A stretch of 36,273 nt of DNA from UBA7672 sp041166025. GTDB lineage: Bacteria; Pseudomonadota; Alphaproteobacteria; Caulobacterales; Hyphomonadaceae. The notes under the pieces were generated by a model. The model was not told the DNA's origin. It did not search any database and saw only the letters and a program-made list of their open reading frames with translations. The position numbers were made by a program, and so were the translations under genes. Location of the stretch: positions 1 to 36,273 of the forward strand of contig JBEAMJ010000055.1 of the NCBI GenBank assembly GCA_041166025.1, given 5' to 3'. How positions within the stretch are numbered: the stretch's first letter is position 1; each line of letters starts with the position of its first letter. This document shows positions 17,103 through 25,563 of the stretch, one piece after another.

Positions 17103-17897
17103 ATGACAGACTTGGTGAAAATCTCTGACCGGGGCCATGTGCGCTTGGTGAGGCTCAACCGGCCTCATCTCAAGAACGCGCTATCAGATGAGCTTGCCTG
17201 GTCGATCATCAACGCAGTCGACGACGCGGCGCGGGACGACAATGTATGGATTGTCGCAATCACCGGAACCGGGGACGCGTTCTGCGCCGGCCTCGACCTT
17301 ACAATGAAGGAGCGCACCTCGCCGCTCAGCCCACAGAACGCGCAGCTCGATGATCTGGGCTGGGTTGGAAACTTCCTGCTGGCGATCCGCAAGCGTTGCG
17401 ACAAGCCGGTTGTCGGTGGCGTCAATGGCGTCGCGGTCGGGGCAGGACTTGGACTCGCGATGGCTTGCGACGTTCGCCTGGTCGCGAGGAGCGCGCGCCT
17501 CATGGCCGGCTACACCCGGATTGGAGGTTCACCCGATGGCGGACTTACCATCACCCTGCCTCAGGCCATGGGCTACGAGCGCGCCATGCGCTTCATGATG
17601 GAGAACCGCACCGTTACCGGAGACGAGGCCGTCGCCATTGGCATGGCGGGCGAGGTCGTGGACGATGCGCAGTTTAGCGAACGCCTGGCGGAATACTGCG
17701 ACGAATTGTGTCGCTGGTCGCCCATCACGCTGCGTCTGCTCAAGCGCGGCATGGTCAAGTCGATGGAGTCCAGCGACATGGAGCAACAACTCCGATTTGA
17801 GCTTGCCAATATCCGCCGCGCCTTTGCCAGTGAGGACGCTCAGGAAGCCAGGCTTGCCTTCATCGAGAAGCGGCCACCCGTTTTCAAGGGCAAGTAG
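17103..17897 (+). CDS. enoyl-CoA hydratase/isomerase family protein (PaaG-like)
   Basis: A 264-residue crotonase-fold protein. The oxyanion-hole segments are DAFCAGLDL (near 60) and VNGVAVGAGLGLAMACDVRL (near 108-125). The downstream acid position is Asp in GGSPDGGLT (D145), as in PaaG-type isomerases rather than the Glu of classical hydratases. It should act on an acyl-CoA intermediate by hydrating or isomerising a double bond, so the pathway probably feeds a CoA-linked degradation route. A strong GAGGAGGGG site precedes the ATG. It is separated from the previous gene by 59 bp. Confidence 0.9.
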   Translation: MTDLVKISDRGHVRLVRLNRPHLKNALSDELAWSIINAVDDAARDDNVWIVAITGTGDAFCAGLDLTMKERTSPLSPQNAQLDDLGWVGNFLLAIRKRCDKPVVGGVNGVAVGAGLGLAMACDVRLVARSARLMAGYTRIGGSPDGGLTITLPQAMGYERAMRFMMENRTVTGDEAVAIGMAGEVVDDAQFSERLAEYCDELCRWSPITLRLLKRGMVKSMESSDMEQQLRFELANIRRAFASEDAQEARLAFIEKRPPVFKGK

Positions 17898-17937
17898 AAA
17901 CTCGGCCTGCCCTGTTCCGGTTGACGGATCTTGCTTC

Positions 17938-17965
17938 TGGCACTCTAACTGCCATTTGAATGGCA
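17938..17965. promoter_or_regulatory. operator-like palindrome with three half-sites (island regulon site 3)
   Basis: TGGCACTCTAACTGCCA (17938-17954) has the common TGRCA-N7-TGYCA form. Its right arm begins a second inverted repeat, TGCCATTTGAATGGCA (17950-17965), so there are three half-sites in 28 bp. It lies about 40 bp upstream of the gene at 18007 and could give an internal promoter for that gene and the second sulfatase. Confidence 0.65.
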
Positions 17966-18006
17966 CGGGGCAAATGCGCCCGCGCCTGCGCCAGGGAGGT
18001 CGCCGC

Positions 18007-19047
18007 ATGAGCGGGTCAGCAGGGCCGATTGAGCTGATGGGCGCGCCGGGCTCGCCTTATACCCGCAAAATGCTCGCCCTGCTTCGCTACCGCCGCATTC
18101 CGCATGCCATTATCTGGGCCAGCCATCGCAATCCTCCTGCTGGATATCCAGAACCTGCGGTAAAACTTCTGCCGACGTTCTATTTTCCCAAGCCAGATGG
18201 CGGGCTTGAGGCGGCAGTCGACTCAACGCCGATCATACGCCGCCTCGAGAAGCAACACGCTGATCGCTCCGTCTTGCCGTCCGATCCCGTGCTCACCTTC
18301 CTCAACTTCCTGATCGAGGACTACGCGGACGAATGGCTGACGAAGTGCATGTTTCACTTTCGCTGGGCCCACAAGACGGATGCCGACAATGCGGGACCCT
18401 TGCTGATCTTCTGGAACCAGCCCACCATGTCCGACGATGAGGCCGCGGCGGCGTCTGATTTCATCTCGAAGCGACAGATTGATCGCCTGTATGTTGTGGG
18501 CTCAAACCCCACGACTGCCGAGACGATTGAAAGCAGCTATGCCCGCCTGATTGTCGCGCTCGATGCACTGATCCAGCGCCAGGGCTATGTTCTTGGCGCG
18601 CGGCCGTCTTCAGCTGATTTTGCGCTTTACGGGCAACTGACACAGCTGGCCATCGTTGAGCCGACCTCGGCGGCCATTACGACAGCAACGTCGCGGCGTG
18701 TGCGGGGCTGGCTTGACCGTGTGGAGGATCTGTCCGGCCTTGCTCCTACCGATGCTGACTGGCTTTCGCGTGACGTGCTAGGCGCCGGCATCCGGCCGCT
18801 CCTGACTGAAATCGGGCGCGTCTATGCGCCCTTCCTTCTCGCCAATGCAAAGGCGGTGATGGACGGAGCGCCGAGTTTTGACACCACCATTGACGGTCGT
18901 CCATGGACACAGCCGACCTTTCCCTACCAGGCGAAGTGCCTGAAGTGGATCCGTGACGAGTTCAGCGCACTTGGGCCGGGCGACCGGTCCGAAATCTCGG
19001 CCCTCTGCGCAGGCACGGGATGTGAAGCTCTGCTGGCCGGCCTCTGA
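18007..19047 (+). CDS. large glutathione S-transferase family protein
   Basis: A 346-residue protein with an N-terminal thioredoxin-like GST domain (IELMGAPGSPYTRKMLALL, LLPTFYFPKPDGG, STPIIRRLE) and a helical C-terminal part including SSADFALYGQLTQL. It is the third paralogue of the kind at 6880 and 15967. ATG 18007 is preceded by GGGAGG at a good distance. The frame extends upstream to 17638, but that part overlaps the enoyl-CoA hydratase gene and is not protein-like. The second sulfatase starts 14 bases after its stop. Confidence 0.85.
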   Translation: MSGSAGPIELMGAPGSPYTRKMLALLRYRRIPHAIIWASHRNPPAGYPEPAVKLLPTFYFPKPDGGLEAAVDSTPIIRRLEKQHADRSVLPSDPVLTFLNFLIEDYADEWLTKCMFHFRWAHKTDADNAGPLLIFWNQPTMSDDEAAAASDFISKRQIDRLYVVGSNPTTAETIESSYARLIVALDALIQRQGYVLGARPSSADFALYGQLTQLAIVEPTSAAITTATSRRVRGWLDRVEDLSGLAPTDADWLSRDVLGAGIRPLLTEIGRVYAPFLLANAKAVMDGAPSFDTTIDGRPWTQPTFPYQAKCLKWIRDEFSALGPGDRSEISALCAGTGCEALLAGL

Positions 19048-19061
19048 AACGGGAACCGCTT

Positions 19062-20726
19062 ATGTTCAAGAAGATTCTGATCGGCCTTCTCGCTCTCGTC
19101 CTTGTCGGTGGCGGGGTCGCCTGGCTTAACCGCAAGGCCATCGTTCTCTTCGTCGTGGGCAATACTGGCAAGAGGGAAGTCGGGCCCAACATCTCCATTC
19201 CTTGGAAGGATGGCCCATCCGAGGCCTCGCTTGCGCCAGACCAGCGAAAGCCGAACATCATCTTCATTCTCGCGGACGATCTCGGCCTCAACGACATTTC
19301 GACCTTTGGCGGCGGCGTAGCCGGCGGACGCGTGCCGACGCCGAACATCGACCGCCTCGCGGCGCGCGGAGCCGTGTTCACGCAGGCCTATGCAGGCACA
19401 GCGACCTGCGCGCCATCGCGCGCCATGATCATGACCGGCCGCTATCCAACGCGTACGGGCTTTGAGTTCACCCCGACGCCCGATGGCATGGGAAGCATGG
19501 TCTCCATGCTTTCCGACACAGAGGCCAGCGGCCTGCCTGCCGTCGTCTTCAACAAGGAACAAGCCGACAAGGCGCCAACCTACACGCTCCAAGGCCTGCC
19601 GGGTTCGGAGGTGACGATGGCTGAAGTCCTGCGGGACGCGGGCTATCACACCGTTCACATCGGCAAATGGCATACGGGCATCGGGCCAGAGTTCGGCCCC
19701 AACGCGCAGGGCTTTGACGAAGCGCTTATCATGGCATCCGGTCTTCATCTTCCGGAGGACGATCCCGGGGTCGTCAACGCGAAGCTGCCATTCGATCCGA
19801 TCGATGCCTTCCTGTGGGCGCGGATGCAGTACGCCGCGTCCTTCAATGAGGGGCCCTGGTTTGAACCCGGAGGGTACCTTACGGACTACTGGACCGAAGA
19901 AGCCATCAAAGTGATCGCAAAGAACAGGAACCAGCCGTTCTTCCTGAAGCTTGCGCACTGGGGTGTCCACACGCCGTTGCAAGCGACGAAAGCGGACTAT
20001 GAAGCTGTTGGCGACATCCAGCCTGAGCGTTTGCGTGTCTATGCAGCCATGGTGCGCTCACTCGACCGCAGCGTCGGCCGCATCCTCGACACGCTGGAGG
20101 CCGAAGGCCTCTCTGACAACACGATCATCGTCTTCACCAGCGACAATGGCGGGGCGGGCTATATCGGCTTGCCCGAGATCAACCAACCCTATCGGGGCTG
20201 GAAGATGACGCTGTTCGAGGGCGGCATTCGCGTTCCGATGTTCATCAGCTGGCCCGGCCGCATTGCACCGCAGTCCCAGGTTACGTCATCGGTTGCACAC
20301 ATCGACCTCATGCCAACATTCGCCGCAGCTGGCGGCGGAACCATTCCTACCGGCGTTGAGATTGATGGCGTTGATCTGCTGCCGTTCGCAACCGGAGCGG
20401 CCGCGCCCGGAACGAAGCCCCATGAAGTCATCTTCTGGCAGAGCGCCTACTACAAGGCGGTTCGCCAAGGCGACTGGAAGCTGCAGGTATCGGAGAAGCC
20501 CGCCAAGACATGGCTCTTCAATCTGGCAACCGATCCGACCGAGAAGACCAACCTTGCCGACAAGAACCCAGACAAGGTCGCAGAACTGAAGAAACGTCTG
20601 GCGGATCACCAGGCGACGGCCCGCCCGCCGCTTTATCCTCATACAACAGAGGGACCGATCGCCATCGACAGGACCGCGGCTGAAAAGGTGACACCCGAAG
20701 ATGACTACATTTTCTGGCCCAACTGA
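19062..20726 (+). CDS. type I (formylglycine-dependent) sulfatase, membrane-anchored
   Basis: A 554-residue sulfatase. The formylglycine motif is C116-A-P-S-R120 (TATCAPSRAMIMTGRYPTRTG). Metal-binding D72/D73 (FILADDLGLND), IGKWHTG and FTSDNGG are all present. An uncleaved N-terminal membrane helix (ILIGLLALVLVGGGVAWL) implies a periplasmic catalytic domain tethered to the inner membrane. It is related to the enzyme at 14168, but differs enough in length and middle sequence to suggest a different sulfate position or substrate. It is the last gene of the plus-strand run and ends 30 bp from the convergent FGE gene. Confidence 0.92.
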   Translation: MFKKILIGLLALVLVGGGVAWLNRKAIVLFVVGNTGKREVGPNISIPWKDGPSEASLAPDQRKPNIIFILADDLGLNDISTFGGGVAGGRVPTPNIDRLAARGAVFTQAYAGTATCAPSRAMIMTGRYPTRTGFEFTPTPDGMGSMVSMLSDTEASGLPAVVFNKEQADKAPTYTLQGLPGSEVTMAEVLRDAGYHTVHIGKWHTGIGPEFGPNAQGFDEALIMASGLHLPEDDPGVVNAKLPFDPIDAFLWARMQYAASFNEGPWFEPGGYLTDYWTEEAIKVIAKNRNQPFFLKLAHWGVHTPLQATKADYEAVGDIQPERLRVYAAMVRSLDRSVGRILDTLEAEGLSDNTIIVFTSDNGGAGYIGLPEINQPYRGWKMTLFEGGIRVPMFISWPGRIAPQSQVTSSVAHIDLMPTFAAAGGGTIPTGVEIDGVDLLPFATGAAAPGTKPHEVIFWQSAYYKAVRQGDWKLQVSEKPAKTWLFNLATDPTEKTNLADKNPDKVAELKKRLADHQATARPPLYPHTTEGPIAIDRTAAEKVTPEDDYIFWPN

Positions 20727-20756
20727 CGTGGCGTCGAGGCGACCTGCTTTGAAAGT

Positions 20757-21680
20757 CTACTGAGCGATGTCACGCACAATGCGGAAGCCGATATGGTTGG
20801 ACGAGAAGTCGACGTCCTGCCCCTGACGGGCGGCGCTACGGTAGCGTCTGCAGAGGTTTTCGGCGCACAGGAATGATCCTCCCTTGATCATGTTCTGTCG
20901 CACCCCGTAAGCGGTGGCCGTCCACTCCCACACATTACCGATCATATCGTAAGCCCCGATGCCGCTGGCGGGGAAGCACCCAACCGGCGCCGCCTCGATG
21001 AAGCCATCGGCAACATCATTGATTGCGGGGAAGATCCCCTGCCATGTATTGGCGATGGGGTGCCCTTGCGCGTCATATGCGCCTGATGTCACGTCGGCCG
21101 GCTCCGTCATCCCTAGCGTGGCGGCGTATTCCCATTCCTCCTCGGTGGGCAGCCGGCCACCGGCCCAAGCCGCATAGGCTTCAGCATCTCGAAGGGAAAC
21201 ATGCACAACAGGGTGATCCAGCCTGCCTCTGAGACCGCTGCCCGGTCCTGCCGGTGCTTTCCACGTGGCGCCCCGCATCAGCACCCAACCTTGAGGAACG
21301 TCCCCCTCGCCGGTGTGCCTGAACATGCCAGACCCGCCGCCAGGATGGCCCGACGCAGAGCTGCTCTCGGCATCAGTCACGAAGCCTGTCTGCGCAACAA
21401 ATTGCTCGAACTGGCGGTTGGTCACCTCATGAATCTGAATCGCGAATGCGGCGACGCGAACCGTTCGCGGCGGCCCCTCCTCGGGATAGAGGCCGTTTGC
21501 GCCCATTTCAAAGCTGCCCTCTGGCGCCGTAACGAACTGGCCGATCTGATCCGGCGCAATCCCACACGGGCGCGCCTGGGAAGCAGGAGCCTCTGTGCGT
21601 TGTCCCGCCGCAGAAATCTCGGGAGGATCCGTGCACGCTCCCACAACTCCAGCGACCGCCAGCAGCAGCCTACGCATCAT
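20757..21680 (-). CDS. formylglycine-generating enzyme family lipoprotein (sulfatase activator)
   Basis: A 307-residue SUMF1/FGE-type protein. The N-terminus looks like a lipoprotein signal (MMRRLLLAVAGVVGAC, lipid Cys at 16). The fold signature is PVVHVSLRDAEAYAAWAGG, RLPTEEEWEYAA, GNVWEWT and GGSFLC. The two copper-binding active-site cysteines, C272 and C277, have the canonical 5-residue spacing, followed by RRYRSAAR and GFRIV. FGE converts the sulfatase CxPSR cysteine to formylglycine using O2. The two sulfatases lie next to it, so they are probable substrates. Its ATG overlaps the TetR stop by 4 bases. An exported, lipid-anchored FGE implies modification at or after export. Confidence 0.88.
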   Translation of the reverse strand: MMRRLLLAVAGVVGACTDPPEISAAGQRTEAPASQARPCGIAPDQIGQFVTAPEGSFEMGANGLYPEEGPPRTVRVAAFAIQIHEVTNRQFEQFVAQTGFVTDAESSSASGHPGGGSGMFRHTGEGDVPQGWVLMRGATWKAPAGPGSGLRGRLDHPVVHVSLRDAEAYAAWAGGRLPTEEEWEYAATLGMTEPADVTSGAYDAQGHPIANTWQGIFPAINDVADGFIEAAPVGCFPASGIGAYDMIGNVWEWTATAYGVRQNMIKGGSFLCAENLCRRYRSAARQGQDVDFSSNHIGFRIVRDIAQ

Positions 21681-22315
21681 CTGCCATCCAGCAGCCTGTC
21701 GACCGTGAAGCGCAGCACATTCAGTGCATCACCGACCGAAAGGCGTTGATCCTGGCGAAGCCTCCGCCAAGCCTGAAAGCCAGAGGCAAGCTCAATTGCC
21801 GCAAACAAGACAGGATCGTTCACGATCTTTGGCGGCAACACGCGTTTCAAGCCATCGCGTTCCCCACGGAGAAAGCGTCTGTAGTCATCCATAAGGAAGT
21901 GTGAACGGAAACGCTGCAAGCTCCCCGCGACCTTCAGCGGCATCACACGCTCGTAGATCTGTGCGCGCCGGGCTAGAAGTTCGCCCATCTGGATACGCCA
22001 GGTCTTGCCGTCGAATGGCTTCTCGATCAGAGGCAGGATCTCAGCCTCAACGATCGCAGTAATCTCCCGATGGAGTGTTTCCATTTCTTCGAAATGGCGG
22101 AACACCGTACGAAGGCCGACATTTGCCTTCTCCGCAACCCGGGCGGCAGACGGCTGCATGTCGCCTGCCCGAATAAGGTCGATCATCGCGCGCACGATCT
22201 GCTCGCGGCTACGGCTGGAGCGCTGACGGCGGCCATCAGCCTCATCCTCCAGGAGCGGCGCGCCGCCGGGCTCCGGGCGTGACGCTTTCGGCTTGGTCTG
22301 AATGCGATCCGTCAA
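21677..22315 (-). CDS. TetR family transcriptional regulator
   Basis: A 212-residue regulator. The N-terminal helix-turn-helix lies at about residues 38-82 (REQIVRAMIDLIRAG, then SAARVAEKANVGLRTVFRHF). The C-terminal helical part is a ligand-binding and dimer domain that I cannot classify further. It is the only transcription factor in the catabolic island and the best candidate to bind the five TGRCA-N7-TGYCA palindromes; this is inference. The start appears to be TTG at 22315 behind CAGGGA. Its stop overlaps the FGE start (ATGA), so the regulator and the sulfatase activator are made together. Confidence 0.88.
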   Translation of the reverse strand: MTDRIQTKPKASRPEPGGAPLLEDEADGRRQRSSRSREQIVRAMIDLIRAGDMQPSAARVAEKANVGLRTVFRHFEEMETLHREITAIVEAEILPLIEKPFDGKTWRIQMGELLARRAQIYERVMPLKVAGSLQRFRSHFLMDDYRRFLRGERDGLKRVLPPKIVNDPVLFAAIELASGFQAWRRLRQDQRLSVGDALNVLRFTVDRLLDGR

Positions 22316-22403
22316 TCAAAATTCCCTGCAATTGTCCGGCCCAAAGCTAGCATGAAACCAGTCTGGACGAAGCAGCAATTCCTGCCCTGCCTCCCGCTGG
22401 CCG

Positions 22404-23486
22404 TCAGCGGATCACAGACTGGTTGATCGCTGTCCCTCCCGCCGGCAACGAAATCAGGAGCCCATCCTCGGCGACGCGGATTGGCCCCTTGTAGTGAACC
22501 GGGGCGTCGCCCAGGTACGCCACATCCAGCAGAGAAGACGGCAAGGGCGGCACGATGTGGTAGAGCACCAACGCCTTTGCGTTTGCAGCCGCCGCTGCAC
22601 GCGCAGCGTCTTCCGGCGAGGCATGGTAGTCCAGAATATCACCCATGATCTTCGCGATATTGGCCTGCCCCTTTGCCGCAGCCGCATCACGCATTTGCGC
22701 CACCATCACTGGCTGAAGCGCCTCGTGCAACAGTACGTCGACGTCCTTCGCTGCAGACACGAGTTCATCTGAATAGGTAGTGTCGCCGCTGATCACGACG
22801 CTTCGACCCTTGTAGTCAATGCGGTACCCGAAGGCAGGCTCAACCGGGGCATGGTCAACACCGATCACTGTGATCCTGACGCCATCTTGGTCATGGAGTA
22901 AGGCGGTCCTGCCCGGCCCTACTGGCGCGGGGATCGTTTCAGCGGCGCCGCCGAACCCCGCAGGATTGGCAATCTTGTCTCCATGGTGGGCCGTCCGATA
23001 GGTGCTGTCGATGCGATAGGCGGCATTGAAGCCCGCCACAACGCTTTCCACACCCTGAGGGCCCGCGATGGGCAGGGGCTGCCCGCGCGAACCACCGACC
23101 CACGCCTGAAGCATCAGCTCGCCCAATGAATCGATATGATCGGAATGCAGGTGCGTGAGATAGACCTTGTCGATCCGACCAACAGGAAAACCCATGCGGG
23201 CAAGTCGCCTCGGACCACCCGATCCCGCATCAATTACGATCACCTGATCGCCCGCCACCAGACCAAGGCATGGTCCAGCCCGCAACGGTTCCGGCATGGG
23301 CGAGCCTGAGCCGCAAACGAACACGTGCAACCCGTCCGGCAACTCGGCCGCGCGATCGCGGCCGACATTGTCTTGCACGGCCTGGCGAAAGATCGCCTCG
23401 CCAATCTGCTTCTGGAACAGGAACGTGCCTGCCGCCACGCTCGCGAGAAGACCAGCGCCCGCCAGTGCGATGAATCGCCACTTCAT
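22404..23486 (-). CDS. exported metallo-beta-lactamase-fold hydrolase
   Basis: A 360-residue protein with an N-terminal signal or anchor (FIALAGAGLLASVAAGTFLF). The metal motif is H112-L-H-S-D-H117 (THLHSDHIDSLGE), with the DAGSGG strand before it, ISGDTTYSDEL, LLHEALQ and LVLYHIVPP after it. The layout is that of the RNase Z-like branch of the fold, which also includes the secreted AtsA-type arylsulfatases. Given the sulfatase context, ester or sulfate-ester hydrolysis in the periplasm is plausible but not shown. It follows the DUF1330 gene by 3 bases. The TetR gene lies 88 bases downstream, so it may be read through into TetR-FGE. Confidence 0.85.
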   Translation of the reverse strand: MKWRFIALAGAGLLASVAAGTFLFQKQIGEAIFRQAVQDNVGRDRAAELPDGLHVFVCGSGSPMPEPLRAGPCLGLVAGDQVIVIDAGSGGPRRLARMGFPVGRIDKVYLTHLHSDHIDSLGELMLQAWVGGSRGQPLPIAGPQGVESVVAGFNAAYRIDSTYRTAHHGDKIANPAGFGGAAETIPAPVGPGRTALLHDQDGVRITVIGVDHAPVEPAFGYRIDYKGRSVVISGDTTYSDELVSAAKDVDVLLHEALQPVMVAQMRDAAAAKGQANIAKIMGDILDYHASPEDAARAAAAANAKALVLYHIVPPLPSSLLDVAYLGDAPVHYKGPIRVAEDGLLISLPAGGTAINQSVIR

Positions 23487-23489
23487 GCG

Positions 23490-23954
23490 TCAGGCTTTCA
23501 TGCTCTTGACCAGCATCGACAGCCACTCCGGCAGGACGTCGACGTGCGCCAGCTTTGTCTCGATGTTCAGCTGACCCTTGAGGCCCGCCGTGCGATGTAC
23601 GGATGCCTCGCGCCATTCCGGCGAGAACGACATCCGCACCATGTCTGCGCGCTGCGGGTACGCGGCAATGGCGATCTCGTCCCACAATTCTTCAACGCGC
23701 CCCAGCGACAGGAAAGTGACGTCTGCCGCGAAGACAGCGCGGCCACCGAACTTCGGCAGGATTTCCGTCACGGCCCGCCCATAGATTTGATAAGCCTCAC
23801 GGCCTGTCAGCGTGGTGGCGCGTCCATCCTCATACTCTGCCTTGTCCTTGAACTTCAGCAGATTGACCATGAAGATCGGTCCTTCAGGTCCCTTCTCACG
23901 GAGCGCCTCAATCTGGGCGATATCGCTTGGATAAACGTCGTTGAATACCTGCAT
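23490..23954 (-). CDS. DUF1330-like protein
   Basis: About 154 residues. The segment GPIFMVNLLKFKDKAEY, followed by TGREAYQIYGRAV and GGRAVFAADV, is typical of the small DUF1330 ferredoxin-like fold. It is soluble with no signal peptide. It is related to the membrane-anchored protein at 11086, another duplicated function in the island. I chose the ATG at 23954 because GAGGGAGAG lies just upstream; a GTG at 23957 is adjacent and in frame. Confidence 0.8.
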   Translation of the reverse strand: MQVFNDVYPSDIAQIEALREKGPEGPIFMVNLLKFKDKAEYEDGRATTLTGREAYQIYGRAVTEILPKFGGRAVFAADVTFLSLGRVEELWDEIAIAAYPQRADMVRMSFSPEWREASVHRTAGLKGQLNIETKLAHVDVLPEWLSMLVKSMKA

Positions 23955-23974
23955 CACTTCTCTCCCTCATTGAC

Positions 23975-25249
23975 TCATGCGCGGCGCGCGCGGATCGCGT
24001 CCTCGATCACCCAAAGGCGATCCTGGCCCCAGACCGCTGTATCCTCGAACCGAAAGCAGGGCACGCCCCATAGCCCCAACGCTGTGAGCTCCTTGCGATT
24101 GGCCTCGGCCTGTTCGCGCCAGCCTTCGGTCCCGATCAAAGGTCGCGCGGGGCGCCAGCTGAGGCCAGCCTCCTCCACGATGCTCCGCAGGCCGTTATCG
24201 GTCCCGGCATCAACGCCCTGCGACCAGACCGCACGCATAAATGCGTGGCAATACTCATAGCCTCGTCCTTGATCTATCGCCCAAGGCAGAAGTGAGTAGC
24301 CGCGTTCGACGGGCCGGCCTACCGGGTCGGCAACACGACCGAACGGAACGCCGAGCCGGCGCGCCTCGCGCGCAGCGTCCATTGTGATGTAGTTGCGTTT
24401 CGCTCGCGGCACAGGCAATCCACGCATGACCATGGGCAGAACGAATCTCAGCTTGAGTTCGAGCCCATAGGCGTCAGCAAGCGCCTTCACACGCTCCGCG
24501 ACGATGTAGGTGTAGGGGCTGCGAAACGACAGATAGTAGTGAAGTTCGCCGCCTTCTGTACGCGCGGCGTCAGCGCGCGGAGAAGAAGGTTGAGGGTAGA
24601 TCGCCCTCAGGGGTTCTCTCGCGCGACGAGCCCCGAGGCCTGCTAGCCTTTCTTCGAGGAAGTGCAGTCTATCGAGGCCCCAGTACCACTCGCCTTCGTA
24701 GTTGAGAGTACCGCCCAGATAGTGTCCCAATGACAAGCGTACGGCATCACCCTCCGCCTTTATGGGGGTGGCGTCCGTCTCACGGCCTCCAAGATCGCCA
24801 TCCGACCACAACGCCAATGAAATGCGGCCAGCCTCGGCGACGAATCGCCCTTCGGTGATGCTTGCGGCCAGCCTTCTTTCGGCCAGCGCGACGCGGTCTG
24901 GTGGGGGTTGGGTCTCCAGGGTCGGTGAGACGATACCCGCTTTCTTGGCGAGCAATGACGCATCCTGGCGCGACCAGCCCGCCAGGAGTTGACGCTCGGG
25001 CACGGCCGCATCCTGTGGTGGCGATACAAGATAGCAATCGATGGACACGTCGTATTGATCCGCAAGCTGCGGCAGAATCTGGGCCAGCAGACACGAATAG
25101 GGATCATCTGCCTGGTGAAAGTAACTCACGACATGCGGTTTTCCTGCCCTGCGACGCTTGAGCTCCAAGACTTTACGCCGCCGGTTTAGGCGTGCCTCGC
25201 TCGTCAGGCTCTCAGCAATGTGCGAGATCAGAAGCGAACGGAGCGACAT
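23975..25249 (-). CDS. tandem DsbA-like / HCCA isomerase-type protein
   Basis: A 424-residue protein made of two thioredoxin-like halves. The C-terminal half (from about 236) has YYLSFRSPYTYIVAERV with S244 at the position of the catalytic serine of 2-hydroxychromene-2-carboxylate isomerases and kappa GSTs, and WGVPCFRFED near the end for the cis-proline loop. The N-terminal half (about 38-180) repeats the start of the fold (HVVSYFHQADDPYSCLLAQ) but seems divergent. Such proteins use glutathione to isomerise aromatic or related intermediates. It is the first gene of the run reading to 22404 or beyond. Its ATG at 25249 has GGGAAG 10 bases upstream. Confidence 0.8.
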   Translation of the reverse strand: MSLRSLLISHIAESLTSEARLNRRRKVLELKRRRAGKPHVVSYFHQADDPYSCLLAQILPQLADQYDVSIDCYLVSPPQDAAVPERQLLAGWSRQDASLLAKKAGIVSPTLETQPPPDRVALAERRLAASITEGRFVAEAGRISLALWSDGDLGGRETDATPIKAEGDAVRLSLGHYLGGTLNYEGEWYWGLDRLHFLEERLAGLGARRAREPLRAIYPQPSSPRADAARTEGGELHYYLSFRSPYTYIVAERVKALADAYGLELKLRFVLPMVMRGLPVPRAKRNYITMDAAREARRLGVPFGRVADPVGRPVERGYSLLPWAIDQGRGYEYCHAFMRAVWSQGVDAGTDNGLRSIVEEAGLSWRPARPLIGTEGWREQAEANRKELTALGLWGVPCFRFEDTAVWGQDRLWVIEDAIRARRA

Positions 25250-25546
25250 CTAGGCCAACTTCCCATTTCTTGGAGGCACCGGTGCTCGCCCAATGCGGCC
25301 ACGCCGCGTGGATGGGTCTTTATCGACGCAGTTTGCACGTAGCCCACAGCAGCGCGTCTTGACACTCACTCGCCACGGACGTGGGCTTAACTGCCCCCGG
25401 GGCGAACACGCGACTGGCGCGGGAAGCCATCGACTGCCCCGTCAAGGTGCGTAGGCTGTCAGCCACGCCACAAACAGTCTTCCTCAACTGAAACAACCAA
25501 TGCACAGACGAATTCTTGGCAATGCCGATGCGCGAAGGCTTTAAAG
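25250..25546. other. long leader between operator site 4 and the gene at 25249
   Basis: Nearly 300 bp without a convincing gene. A 61-codon minus-strand frame (25320-25505, GTG start) exists but lacks a ribosome binding site and any motif. The stretch probably holds the promoter and an untranslated leader for the run starting at 25249. Confidence 0.35.
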
Positions 25547-25563
25547 TGGCACTTTATATGCCA
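25547..25563. promoter_or_regulatory. 17-bp operator-like palindrome (island regulon site 4)
   Basis: TGGCACTTTATATGCCA has 5-bp arms and the same 7-bp spacing as the other sites. It lies about 300 bp upstream of the ATG at 25249. It probably controls the run from 25249, which includes the TetR gene if transcription reads through, giving autoregulation. Confidence 0.62.

Noticed and set aside
17638..18006. N-terminal extension of the GST-like gene at 18007
   Set aside because: It overlaps the enoyl-CoA hydratase gene in another frame, has irregular composition, and the ATG at 18007 has a good ribosome binding site and starts a normal GST domain.
18924..19982. Long open frame on the minus strand
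   Set aside because: Antisense to the second sulfatase, with a composition typical of a shadow frame.
23325..24260. Long open frame on the plus strand
   Set aside because: Crosses three well-supported minus-strand genes and shows no domain.
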